A DNA stretch of 64,000 bases from Warburgia ugandensis (taxonomy: Eukaryota > Streptophyta > Magnoliopsida > Canellales > Canellaceae), in assembly GCA_035236585.1 (NCBI GenBank), contig CP141130.1, positions 29,089,501 to 29,153,500 on the forward strand, written 5' to 3'. Made by a program: the position numbers and the translations under genes. Position 1 is the first letter of the stretch. The number at the start of each line of letters is the position of its first letter. Below are positions 12,298 to 22,286 of the stretch, in pieces. The notes beneath the pieces are model-generated. The model was not told where the DNA came from. It made no database searches and saw only the letters and a program-made list of their open reading frames with translations.

Positions 12298-12680
12298 TGG
12301 GGTTGCCATAGTTTTAAAAGCTGAAGATGATTTTCATTAAAATCATTAAATCATCTTCAGCTTCACCCTTGCCGACTAGCTACCTAACGCAAGGGTGGCC
12401 ATATTTTAAGAAGCTGAAGATGATTTTCATTTCTCCCTCACAAACTAATATACAAATGCATATTTATTTGTAAGAAAGAAATAATAGAATCATCTTCAAC
12501 TTCCCCCTTGCCGGCTGGCTACCTGATACAAGGGTTGCCATCTTTTAAGAAGCTGGAGATGATTCTCATTTCTTCCTCACAAACTAATATACAAATGCAT
12601 ATTAATTTGTAAGAAAGAAATAATAGAATCATCTTCAACTTCCCCCTTGCCGGCTGGCACCTGACGCAAGACCCTCCTCC
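12298..12680 (-). repeat. 139-bp palindromic monomers at the LINE 5' end
   Basis: The landmark CCTTGCCGGCTGGC (or close variants) recurs at about 12370, 12509 and 12648, a 139-bp period, giving nearly three monomers. Each monomer contains inverted arms, AAGCTGAAGATGATT and AATCATCTTCAACTT, around an AT-rich loop, so a transcript would fold into a row of long hairpins. By position these are 5' UTR or promoter monomers of the RTE element. Confidence 0.85.
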
Positions 12681-12688
12681 TTTTACTA

Positions 12689-14213
12689 TTCTATGTATAT
12701 AGCAGTCCGTGAACAGTCCATAAACCATGGATTTTTCATATAAAACATAGCCAAGTAAACTTTTTATAGATCTATGTATATACTAGTCCATGAATAATTC
12801 TTAAACCATGTGTTTTTCATTAAAACCATAGCCAAGTAAACCTACTTTAGATACATGTATATAGTAGTCCACGAATAGTCCATAAACCACGTATTTTTTC
12901 ATATATAACATAGCCAAGTAAACTTTCTATAGATCTATCTATATGGCAGTCCATGAATAGTCCATAAACCATATATTTTTTATATTAAACATAGTCGAGT
13001 AAACTTTCTATAAATCTATGTATATAGCAGTCCCATACAAAACATAGCCAAATAAACTTTCTACAAATTTAAGTATATAACAATCTATGAATAGTCCATA
13101 AGCCATGGATTTTTCATATAAAACATACCTAAGTAAATTTTCTATAGGTCTATGTAGATAGTAGTCCATGAATAGTCCATAAGCCATACATCTTTTATAT
13201 ATAAAATATAGCCAAATAAACTTTCTATAAATCTATGTGTATAATAGTCCATGAATAGTCCATAAACAATGTATTTTTTATATAAAATATAACCAACTAA
13301 ACTTTCTATAGATTTATGTATATAACAACCTACAAACCATGTGTTTTCCACTAAAAACATAGCCATGTAAACCTATTATAGATATATGTATATAGCAGTC
13401 CATAAACAGTCCATAAACGATGTATTTTTCATATAAAATATGGCCAAGTAAAATTTCTATAGATCTATGTATACAACAGTCCATGAATAGTCCATAAACC
13501 ATGTATTTTTCATATAAAACATAGCCAAGTAAACTTTCTATAGATCTATGTATATGACAGTCCATGAATAGCCCATAAACCATGTATTTTTTCATATAAA
13601 ACATAGTCAAATAAACTTTCTATAGATCTATGTATGTATTAGTCCATGAATAGTCCGTAAATCATATGCTTTTCACTAAAAACATAGTCAAGTAAACCTA
13701 CTATAGATATATGTATATATCAGTCCATGAATAATTCATAAACCATATATTTTTCTTATACAACATAGGGAAGTAAACTTTGTATAGATCTATGTATATG
13801 GTAGTCCATGAACCATCCATAAACCATATATTTTTCATATAAAACTTAGCCAAGTAAACTTTCTATAGATTTATGCATATAGCAATCAATGAATAGTCCA
13901 TAAATCACATGTTTTTCACTAAAAACATAGCTAAGTAAACCAACTATAAATATATATATATAGTAGTTCATGAAGAGTCCATAAAACATGTATTTTTCAT
14001 ATAAAACATAGCTAAGTAAACTTTCTGTATATATCAGTCCATGAATAGTCCATAGACCATATATTTTCATATAAAACATAGCCAAGTAAACCTACTATAG
14101 ATCTGTGTATATAATAATTCATGAACAGTTTATAAACAATGTGTTTTCACTAAAAATATAGCCTAGTAAACTTTCTATAGATCTATGTATATAGAATATC
14201 ATAAGCCATGTGG
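12689..14213. repeat. 81-82-bp satellite, right block
   Basis: About 18-19 further copies of the unit described for 8487-9131, in the same orientation. Copies differ by substitutions and small deletions and none is identical to its neighbour, so the array is not freshly amplified. On the minus strand several neighbouring units stay open and read repeated YGLFMDC and SIESLLGYVLYEK motifs; this follows from the 81-bp (27-codon) period and is weak evidence for coding. Confidence 0.9.
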
Positions 14214-14270
14214 TAGTAGATTAATATATTATATGATAGCAGATTTATACGAAAGTGTCAAGTTCCACAT

Positions 14271-14660
14271 TTATGTGAGGATAGATGGAGGGAGGGAGGT
14301 GATTCACACATTCAGTTGGGGTAGGGGGTGACCATGTAGGGAAGATGGTGGAAGGGAGGGAGGGGATGTGAGATTAGTTGGTTAGGGCAGGAGGCAACTG
14401 CATAGGGCAGATGGAGAGAGAGAGAAGGAGGGGTACATGCATAGTTAGTTGGGGTAGGTGGTGATTGCGCAATGCAAAACGAGGGAAGGAGGGACGGTAT
14501 GCACATGTAATTGATGGGGGCTAACCCTTGACTGCATAGTAGAGGAGGGAAGGGAGGGATGGTGGGATGAAATGCTTGCACAGTTAGTCGATGCTGGCTG
14601 GTGACTGTGCAAAGAGAGACATAAAGAGAGAGAGAGGGAGAGAGGAAGTACCTTACAAGT
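14271..14660. repeat. Purine-rich minisatellite in CACTA A (CT-rich in element sense)
   Basis: About five imperfect units of 60-75 bp, each with a GGGAGGGAGG-like core, a variable middle (GTTAGTTGGGGTAGGTGGTGA-like, quoted in part) and a short GA run. Homologous tracts occupy the same position in B (31290-31550, opposite strand) and D (58429-59570). In the element's own sense the tract is pyrimidine-rich and follows a possible exon end, TGTAAG then GTACTTCC, at about 14650. Confidence 0.7.
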
Positions 14661-14785
14661 GTAAGCAAAGATTACAAACTTTCCCATGGGGTGCAGCACC
14701 AATTGACAGAAAGAAAACATGAAAAAAATGTAGATGACATTGATGAAAAAGGAAACTGGTGGGATGAGCCAAAATTTTAATGTTA

Positions 14786-15115
14786 TAAACAGGAGGCTTT
14801 TGAAGTTGTGAAAAGAAAGGCTTTGGAATGACTTTAGAAACCAATTTTTAAAGTCATTTTTTTGGAACCACTTTAAAAACTAGTTTTTCAAGTCCTTTTT
14901 CTCAAGCAACTTTTGAAACCACTTTTTGAAGTCATTTTTTAAAACAACAATTTTTGAAGTCATTTTTTCATAATGACTTACAAAACATGCTTTTTTGAAG
15001 TCATTTTTTCCCCATTAACTTTAAAAACCTATTTTTGGAAGTCATTTTCTTTAGAATGACTTTAAAAAATTATTTTTTTGAAGTTTTTTTTCAAAATGAC
15101 TTTAAAAATGTATAA
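14786..15115. repeat. Internal TTTAAAGTC array 1 of CACTA A
   Basis: The same two-orientation GACTTTAAAA and TTTTTGAAGTCATTTT motifs that make up the termini occur here inside the element. The block begins with AGGAGGCTTTTGAAG, similar to the inner part of the left TIR. Equivalent arrays sit at 30880-31155 in B and 59715-59990 in D. Confidence 0.8.
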
Positions 15116-15389
15116 AATATGTATATATATTCTCTTGATGAACTAGTGCCTACATATAGATGGAGTAGGATTTGTTTGCGAAGTCATAAGCCCCTTTGAC
15201 ATCTCTTCATTTGCAAAGAATTCTCGACATGATAACACATATTAAGGGCTGATTGGGTTTCATTCATGTTAAGTAGTATACAATTGTTCTACCCTTTACT
15301 TCAAAATTTCTTACTTACAATGACACCTGTCACTTTTTCATAACATTCATCATTGATTCACTCATTCTAGTGCATATGTAAACAAATAT

Positions 15390-15995
15390 GAGAACAAGAA
15401 AATCCAATCATTTTTTAAATCACGCTTCATTTATCATCCTTTTATTACATAGATCAAATGTTTACATATGATTACATCTTATTAATACAATATCATGAGC
15501 AACGAGCTAATCTGGAACTATTTCGTCTAGATTTGGCCTCTTAGTATGTAGCTCACACCACTCTCTAATGAGGAGAGATTGCAATTTCCTCGGCCAACTT
15601 GATGGAATCATTTCTCTTCATCAAACCTTAAATTTGGAACCGTAAAGTATAAAGTTCTCCATTTCTCCAATAGCGAGGGTTAGAGAGAGAAGTAGTTGTT
15701 GTTTACAATAAAATCGAACAATTTTTTTTTTCCAGAATCACGACGATCTAAGGAACTTCTTAACCCTATCATCCGTATTGACAAAACCCATTTAGTCTAC
15801 AAAATGCAAACAGTATCAAATAGTTAGTAATAAGAAAGTAAAGGATGATAAAAAGAGATTTTAGTACTTATCATGTTTTTCATGTCACAAACATTCAAAA
15901 TATCCCAGAGAGAGAGAGAGAGAGAGAGATGAGGTCATCATGCCTCCCGTGAGATGAAGAACATGGACAAGGGTATAAGAAAAAATAAAATGACT
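15390..15995 (-). other. Conserved middle block, possible third small gene (copy A)
   Basis: No known family. Read on the minus strand, this block is similar to B 29990-30560 and D 60300-60850. It contains DMKNM ending at about 15868 followed by a GTAAG-like or ATAAG site, an AT-rich stretch ending TTTGCATTTTGTAG at about 15800 (a good plant 3' splice site), then ACTAAATGGGTTTTGTC reading KWVLSIRMIGLRSSLD. Further on a stretch equivalent to RPNLDEIV occurs in all three copies. A 23-bp GA run (15906-15928) interrupts the first part. Frames are broken in this copy. It lies between two internal TTTAAAGTC arrays. Confidence 0.4.
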
Positions 15996-15999
15996 TTGG

Positions 16000-16135
16000 C
16001 TCATTTATAGAGGAAAATGAACTTTTAAAGTCATTTTGAAGAGCGACTTCAAAAGTCAAGCTATTAAAGATATTTTTTTGAAAACAACTTTCCAAGTCCA
16101 ACTTTTGAATTTTTTTTTTTTCAAATTGACTTTAA
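16000..16135. repeat. Internal TTTAAAGTC array 2 of CACTA A
   Basis: Short array of AACTTTTAAAGTCATTTT and AGCGACTTCAAAAGTC type units directly downstream of the transposase gene. Its counterparts are 29680-29985 in B and 60885-61090 in D. Confidence 0.75.
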
Positions 16136-16439
16136 AAGTCCCCTTATAATGTGACACCAGATTATGTTTCATATAAATCAGCGTTGAATCCTACATCATG
16201 TACATAATAAACAGAAGCATATATGAAAGAAGTTTTCTTCAAATAACTCCTCAATCAGTAATACAATCCATACAACACATGTTGAAGGAGTTACTCACAG
16301 AGCTAATCTAGAATTATTTCATCTCATTAATACAATCTATATAGCCCCGTCATATATTATTTTCAACCCAAGCATTGTGCTCACCATTACTGTTCACAAA
16401 ATCCTCATTCTCTCTAAGTATTTCAACTCATGAAATTGC

Positions 16440-19400
16440 TTTGGTAATATAAGGGTAATCTATTACAGTATCACTTAGGTTGTCTTCATCATAAAAATTC
16501 CTAGGACAGGATGATAAAATAGTAGACCATCTCTTATCACGCCCGTCTTGCACATAAAATACATGTTTTGCTTGAGATGCTAAAATAAACTGATCATTTT
16601 ATAACTGATCTAGTTAAGGTCAAGTAATGTCAGTCCAAGGGCATCAGCTTTGATGCTGTATTTGTTGTGTTCCACCTAGTTGCACTTAAATACAAACATA
16701 GTTTTACAAGTATAATCAAAGGTTCATATCTCTCCTATAACCCAATAATAAGTATCATGCACCACTATTGGCCTGTTATCCTTTGAATTGGAAAATAATG
16801 TAGCATGGAAACTAAGTTGATCCAAGTTATTCTATTCCACTCTTGAGTTATTATAGTCTTTTGTGTAAAAGTGATAACCATTGATGGCATATCCAACATA
16901 TTGTATTACTTCTAGTTGTGGTTCCATCATCATCCAGCCTAAGAATTTCGATATACTATTGCCTAGAACTTCTCAGTGATCTTGAACCTGTGCATATTAA
17001 GTAGGATATATTTGTTGCAAGTAGGATTACATATACATAATGCAATTTATAGAAGTGTGAATTCAATTATTTTACCTTTTGAAGGAGCCAAGAGTTGAAA
17101 GTGCGACTATGCTTAAATTGCAGCCGCTTCTATTTCTTTGCACAACTGGATTCTTTGCTTTAAGGATGTCTATGTGCGTACTACACACAATGCACTAAAT
17201 TAATTGAGAGATAAAATAAAATATAACAACTAACCCACACCAAATCAATTGAGAGATCAAAGAAAATATAACAATTAATAGTTAGTTTTTACAAAGTGCA
17301 TGATCAACTTAATGTATGGCTGGACTTCATCAATATTTTGAAATATTTAAAGGTGCACATGGTGTCTTTCTTTATAGTCTATGATCAATACATGACCACT
17401 CGATAGAAGTTCGCCAACATTTGGATCATGACATCTAACTAATTGTTTCTTTCTTGGGATTTCAACTGCACCCACTCTTGATAGGTACTCTATGCAAAAC
17501 TTCACTGCTTCCTTTGTAATATAACACTCAGCTATATACCCCTCTAACCAGTTGTGATTTTGTACATACCCTTTTAAAATTTTCATGTACCTTTCAAATG
17601 GGTACATCCATCGCAAGTAAATCGGCCCACATAGTCTGACCTCATTAATGAGGGGCATTGTTAAGTGTACCATGATGTCAAAGAAGAATGGTGGGAAGAT
17701 TGTCTCAAGCTTACATAAAGTTGCGACTGGATGTTCTTAAATTTTTTATAATTTAAAAACATCCACCACCTTCTTACACAACTCATTGAAGAAGTAATTT
17801 AGAATTTTGTAATAGATCCTCTAACTTTATTTGGCAACACCAAATGCATTGCTATAAGCAAGAGTTGTTGCATTAATGCATGGCAATCGTGGGACTTCAT
17901 CCCTAAGACTTTCAGCTCTTCCACGAAGACAATGTTTCTAAAGTTTGAAGAATAGTAGTCTGGGACATTGAGCTTGGTAGGGTTTTACACACTATTCTTC
18001 TTTCCTCTCTGTCGAGCATATAATTTCCTTGAGGCAGCTATGTTCCTCCACTACCTTCTCTTAAACCCATCTTATTAAGATCCATTCAAGCTGCAAGTCA
18101 ATCCTTTGTTTTTCTAAGATGTCAAATAAGGTACTAGTCAAGCTTTCACACAAATTCTTCTCAATGTGCATGACATCAAGCACATGACACAGATGCAATG
18201 ATTTTCAGTATGCAAACTGAAAGAATATTGATGCAACGGTAAAAGTTGTTGTACTATGACCTTGAGGTCATGGGTTCAAGGCGTGGAAACAGCCTCTTGC
18301 AAAATATAAGGTAAAGCTATGTACTTTAGGCCCTTATGGTCCGCCCCTTCCCTGGACCCCACATAGGCAAGAGCTTCGTGCACCGGGGCTGCCCTTATTT
18401 TTTCCAACAACTTCTAGAGTTGTTTTCACCTACATGTTTACTTACTTTGATCTTCTTTTCCCTTAAGACATTAAGGTTTTCAACCTATTCCAATACTCAT
18501 CATCCTATTAGCATCTTTAGAGGTTTCTTTGTCTCTACTTTACCATTAAATTTTCCCTTCTTAAAATGGCATTAATGGTCTATACGCAACCATCTTTTGT
18601 GGCTAAGGAATGCCATTTTCATACCATGCTTAAGTCATATGACACAATTTTTTTCACTACAGATAGAACAAGCATTGTATCCCTTTAGGGTGCATTTAGA
18701 CAAATTACCATATTGAAGGAAGTGACTTATTGTCCATAACAGTATAACCTTTAGGATGAATGACTCTTTCTTATGTGTTGTTGGCTTCAACACGTATGTC
18801 CCATCATGTCTCAAGATCATTAATTAAGGGAGCCAAGTACACATTAATGTCATTCCTTGGATGCTTTGAACCTGATATCAATATAGACAACATCATGAAC
18901 TTTCTCTCCATGCATAGAAACAGTGGGAGGTTGTAACAAACCAATATAACAGGCCAACAATTATGCCTACCACTCATAAAACCATGAGGTTTAATCCCAT
19001 TTGCAGATAATACAAGCTATAGGTTTTTAGGTTCTTGTCCAAAGTTAGGCCACATGAAGTTTACAAGCTTTCATGCTGGCTATCAGTTGGATGGCATGAA
19101 AAGCTATCAGCTACTCTCTCCTTGACTTGCCATAGTAAATTCTTCACTGTTTTCATAATACAGAACATTCTTTTAAACCTTGGAATAGGTGGGAAATACC
19201 ATAAAACCATGGCAGGAATATCTGTTGTTGTCTCAGTTGAATTCTTCTTTATCTTCCATCTTGACTGCCCACAAGTTAGGCATGTAGTTTTATTCTTTTG
19301 CTCCTTACTATACAAGATGCAGTAATTGGGAATGCAAGTATCTTCTCATACTTTAATCCTAGTGCAGCTAGGGTTTTCTTTGCCTCCCATGTGGAACTCA

Positions 19401-19960
19401 CCAATTTATTATCCTTCGGTAACATCTTACCCACTACTTTCAAGATTTCTGTAAAACTTTGACCTAAATAACCAAATCTCAATTTTAAGTCGTAAAATTC
19501 TACCACTATAGACAAGTTAGTGTAATCTTTACACTCGGGGAACAACGACTCACCGGCTCCTTCTAATGTAGTTTGAAATAGTTCACGGTTGTCCTGGAAA
19601 TCATCATATGCATCTTAAAACACTGGTGCAGTTGCACTATATACGATACTTTCCACAGTGTCTTCAAATCTTCCCTCCATTGTTGATGGCTGCTCATGTG
19701 GAAGTTATTCTCCATGCCAAATCCATGGGTGATGGCTTTTATAGAATCCATTGAAGCACAAATGTTCTCTCAATTCCCTTACACTTACTTTTTTCATGTT
19801 TTCATATTTTGAGCATGGACAAAGCACATGATTACTGTCACCACGTGCCGTAAGTGCGAATTCTATTAACTTTTCCTTCCCTTCTTATATTCTTATGATT
19901 TTTTTGTCACAATCATCCAAGCATATTTGTTTATTTTTTCAATAAATTGAAGCTAATCTA
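16440..19960 (-). pseudogene. TNP2-like CACTA transposase, copy A
   Basis: Read on the minus strand the expected domains occur in order. Transpos_assoc: LIEFALTARG, LCPCSKYENMKK and ELREHLCFNGF at 19880-19740. N-terminal TNP2 region: FPECKDYTNLSIVVEFYDLK and ALGLKYEKI at 19545-19350. Transposase_21: VLRYFPPIPRFKRMF (19220), NGIKPHGFMSGRHNCWPVI (18990), LISGSKHPRNDINVYLAPL (18870), ILLWTISHFLQYGNLS (18740). Then LHLCHVLDVMHIEKN (18170). DUF4218: MVHLTMPLINEVRLCGP to DYKERHHVHL (17673-17347). DUF4216: NDQFILASQAKHVFYVQD near 16560. The protein would cut and join the CACTA ends. The gene is broken by stops, frameshifts and a SINE at 18231-18403, so it is not functional. Introns probably separate the C-terminal domain (17340-16990). 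Confidence 0.82.
18231..18403 (+). mobile_element. Au-type SINE, 5'-truncated, inside the transposase gene
   Basis: Starts TGCAACGGTAAAAGTTG, contains CATGGGTTCAAGGCGTGG (box B region) and ends TGCACCGGGGCTGCCC plus a T-rich tail. Comparison with B, whose matching transposase sequence (about 25315-25360) lacks it, shows the insertion boundaries. The first part of the family, GGAGCCTTGG, is missing or too diverged. No clear target duplication is seen. Confidence 0.88.
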
Positions 19961-20395
19961 TGTGTGAAGACTTGTTAGACATGAAAAGCTCGGTTAGGAA
20001 ATTTACCACAAAATAGGTATACAAGAATTATAAGTATTTGATAAAACTAAATTACACGCACATATGTCAAAATTTCAAATTAGCAATGAAGAAAGAAGCA
20101 AAACATGATAGATACATTCAAAAGAAATTTAAATTTAAAAAGAAAAGTTTCTAACCGTAACCTTGCATGTAAAATATGTCAAAATAAATATATATGATAC
20201 AAACAAGGAGATACTAACCAACATTCTAATTGATATCGACTAGAAATATATCTATATGTAATTCCAATTCATACTTGATTTGGTTGTAAATATCCATTAC
20301 GAAATCAACCCACATGAGCTTCAGTTTGTGTATAGATGAAGATAATCGAAACCAAAAGACCATAAGACATTGTCAAAGTTCTTATGGTTTCAAAA
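19960..20395. other. 5' leader of CACTA A transposase
   Basis: AT-rich, no open frame. It aligns by eye, inverted, with 21540-22000 of B (shared landmarks include TAGATGAAGATAATCG-like and ACACAAACTRAAGCTCAT-like stretches), so it is element sequence. It probably holds the promoter, 5' exon and an intron of the transposase gene. Confidence 0.6.
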
Positions 20396-20783
20396 AATGA
20401 CTTTAAATGTACATGCTTTTAAAAAGTTATTCCCGTTAAAGTAAATTAGGGGATTTTGAATTCGTCAAAAAATGACTTTAAAAGTTTACAATTTTAAAGT
20501 CATTTCCTAAAAAACAACTTCTAAAGTCTAGGTTTTCAAAGTCATTTGTAGTAAGTGACTTCAAAAGTCCATACTTTTGAAGTCGTTTTTCAAAAAACTA
20601 CTTTGTAAAAGATTCTTGCAAAATCATTTTTTTGGGTCCTGACTAAAGAATTCATTCTTTTACAAACCAACTTCTTATGGTTTTTAAAGTCATTTTTTAT
20701 TAATTACTTGGAAATATTTTATGAAGTCGGTGGTCAAAAAATGGCTTCTTATTTTGACTTTAAAAACATCAATTCTAGTAATG
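20395..20783. repeat. Terminal TTTAAAGTC array, 5' end of CACTA A
   Basis: Repeated AATGACTTTAAAAGTTTAC and TTTTAAAGTCATTT-like units, ending in the degenerate inverted terminus. The 3-bp target duplication ATC follows at 20784-20786. Confidence 0.85.
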
Positions 20784-21009
20784 ATCATTTGTTTTGTATT
20801 TAAAATGATAGTAAAGCATGCTATTCAGTTCTAAAATAAAAGGTAGTGAATATTAAATCTTTGCTAAATTATATAATCAGCTTCTACAAAAATAAATAAC
20901 TTATGCAATGCTTGTAAGTTGTCACAAAATACACTTTTCTGCTTGAAAATTTTCATCATTTGATAGTTTGTCCTTCTGCACGTATAATACATGTATCTAA
21001 CATAACCAT
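20784..21009. other. Spacer between the two CACTA elements
   Basis: 226 bp including ATC (duplication of element A) at its left and CAT (duplication of element B) at its right. No motif array and no frame; AT-rich unique sequence. Confidence 0.7.
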
Positions 21010-21540
21010 CACAACTAAATAGGAGGCTTTGAAAGTTAGCATAAAGAAGTTGGTCCTTAATGTACTAACTTTGTAAATATTTTCCTATTTTGTTAAAAAA
21101 TAAATTTTCTAAAAAATTAACTTCTTTCGTTTGCCGTAAAGCACTTTATTTTTTCATGAGAAGGAACTTTTAAAGTTGTTTTCAGAAAAAAAAACTTTAA
21201 AAGTCCCTATTTTAGTTTAATAAGAAAAACCTTTTTCATAGGAAAATATTTTAAAAGTTGTTTTGATACACAACTTTGATAGTGGCCCACTTTTAAAGTC
21301 TTTCAAAGTTGGTTTTGATAAAAGATTTTAAAGGCTCCTTCCTTTTAAAGTCATTTTCATGAAACAACTTTAAAGTTCCCTACTTTTAAAGTCAATTTTA
21401 GAAAAGGATTTTAAAAGTGTGGACTTTTTGAGTTGGTTTTTTGGAAACAACTTTAAAAGAGAATACTTTTAAAGTTATTTCCTAAAATTGACTTTATAAA
21501 TACTACTTTGTTATAAGAATTTTAACCTCAACTTTTAGTT
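21010..21540. repeat. Terminal TTTAAAGTC array, 5' end of CACTA B
   Basis: Units such as GGAACTTTTAAAGTTGTTTT and AACAACTTTAAAGTTCCC in both orientations from about 21165 to 21500, after a unique 150-bp stretch behind the TIR. Confidence 0.85.
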
Positions 21541-22286
21541 ATCTATTTCTGACTGTCATCTTCTACACACAAACTAAAGCTCATATAGGTTGATTTTCAT
21601 TGTACTTATATTCCACCAAATCCCAACTGTGAATTGGAATTATATATATATATATATATATTCTCTGTCGATATAGAATTGAGTGTTGCTTAGTAACTCT
21701 TTGTTGTCTCATATATATACATGTTTGATATATTTTGCATGCATTGTAGTTATGTTTGGAAACATCCCTTTGAAAGTTAAATTTCTTTTTGAATCAATCC
21801 TTCATCTTTTGTGTCATTCTTCATTATTAATAGGGAATTTCTATATGTATGCATGCATATAATTTCATTTTTCAAATGCTTATAATTCTTGTATTCCTAG
21901 TGTTTGGTAAAATTCTTAGTGCCAAGCTAACTATAATATTTTCATATCTAACAAGTCTTCACACACAGATTAACTCAATTTGTTGAATAAAAGGAAAAAT
22001 ATGCTTGGATGACCACAACGAAAACATCAAAAGATATGAGGGAACATAAAAGATTATAGCGTTTGCACTTAGAATAGGCGATGATGATAATTGCATGCAT
22101 TGTCCAAGTGTGAAATGTGGAGACTTAAAAAAATTAACTATAGGGGTGTTGAAAGAACACTTTTGCTTCAATTGAGTTGATGAAAGCTATTTGCTATGAA
22201 TTTGGCATAGAGAAGAACTTTTGCATGGGCCCATGATAAGGGTGGGAAGATTTGAAGACACTATAGGAAGTGTCATAGACACTACA

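Larger units (their letters stand above)
9132..12688 (-). mobile_element. RTE-clade non-LTR retrotransposon (LINE), nearly complete
   Basis: On the minus strand the element runs from a 5' region of 139-bp palindromic monomers (12680-12298), through an endonuclease frame (12290-11133) and a reverse-transcriptase frame (11161-9164), to a very short 3' end, CCCCTAATTGGGATAAGG, and a (TGA)n-type tail. A single endonuclease-plus-RT protein with no RNase H, a tiny 3' UTR and a short-repeat tail are hallmarks of the RTE clade. It interrupts the 81-bp satellite; TTCTAT is present at both junctions (9126-9131 and 12689-12694) and may be the target duplication. A second, truncated copy lies at 55701-57131. 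Confidence 0.88.
4272..20783 (-). mobile_element. CACTA (En/Spm) transposon A, with nested insertions
   Basis: The left end (3' end of the element) reads CACTATTACATGGAGGC and then enters a TTTAAAGTC array. The right end, read on the minus strand, starts CATTACTAGAATTGATG and enters the same kind of array. The 3 bp ATC stands outside both ends (4269-4271 and 20784-20786), matching the 3-bp duplication of CACTA transposons. Inside, on the minus strand, are a TNP2-like gene (about 19960-16440), a middle block (16135-14271), a satellite, and a Transposase_24/Ulp1 gene (about 8430-5580). The length is 16.5 kb, of which about 3.6 kb is an inserted RTE LINE and about 0.17 kb a SINE. All genes carry stops or frameshifts. 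The first two bases of the right TIR are conserved but it reads CATTA instead of CACTA, so that terminus has decayed. Confidence 0.85.

Noticed and set aside
13142-14085. Minus-strand frames with repeated YGLFMDC peptides as a repeat protein gene
   Set aside because: The period of 81 bp keeps the frame open by itself; units of 82 bp and deletions break it often, and no start or promoter is shared.
8487-14213. Regular repeat as a CRISPR array
   Set aside because: Plant nuclear sequence, and whole 81-bp units repeat without unique spacers.
20395-21540. A and B as one palindromic element or a single inverted duplication
   Set aside because: The two elements have different 3-bp flanks (ATC and CAT), a 226-bp spacer and large differences in content.
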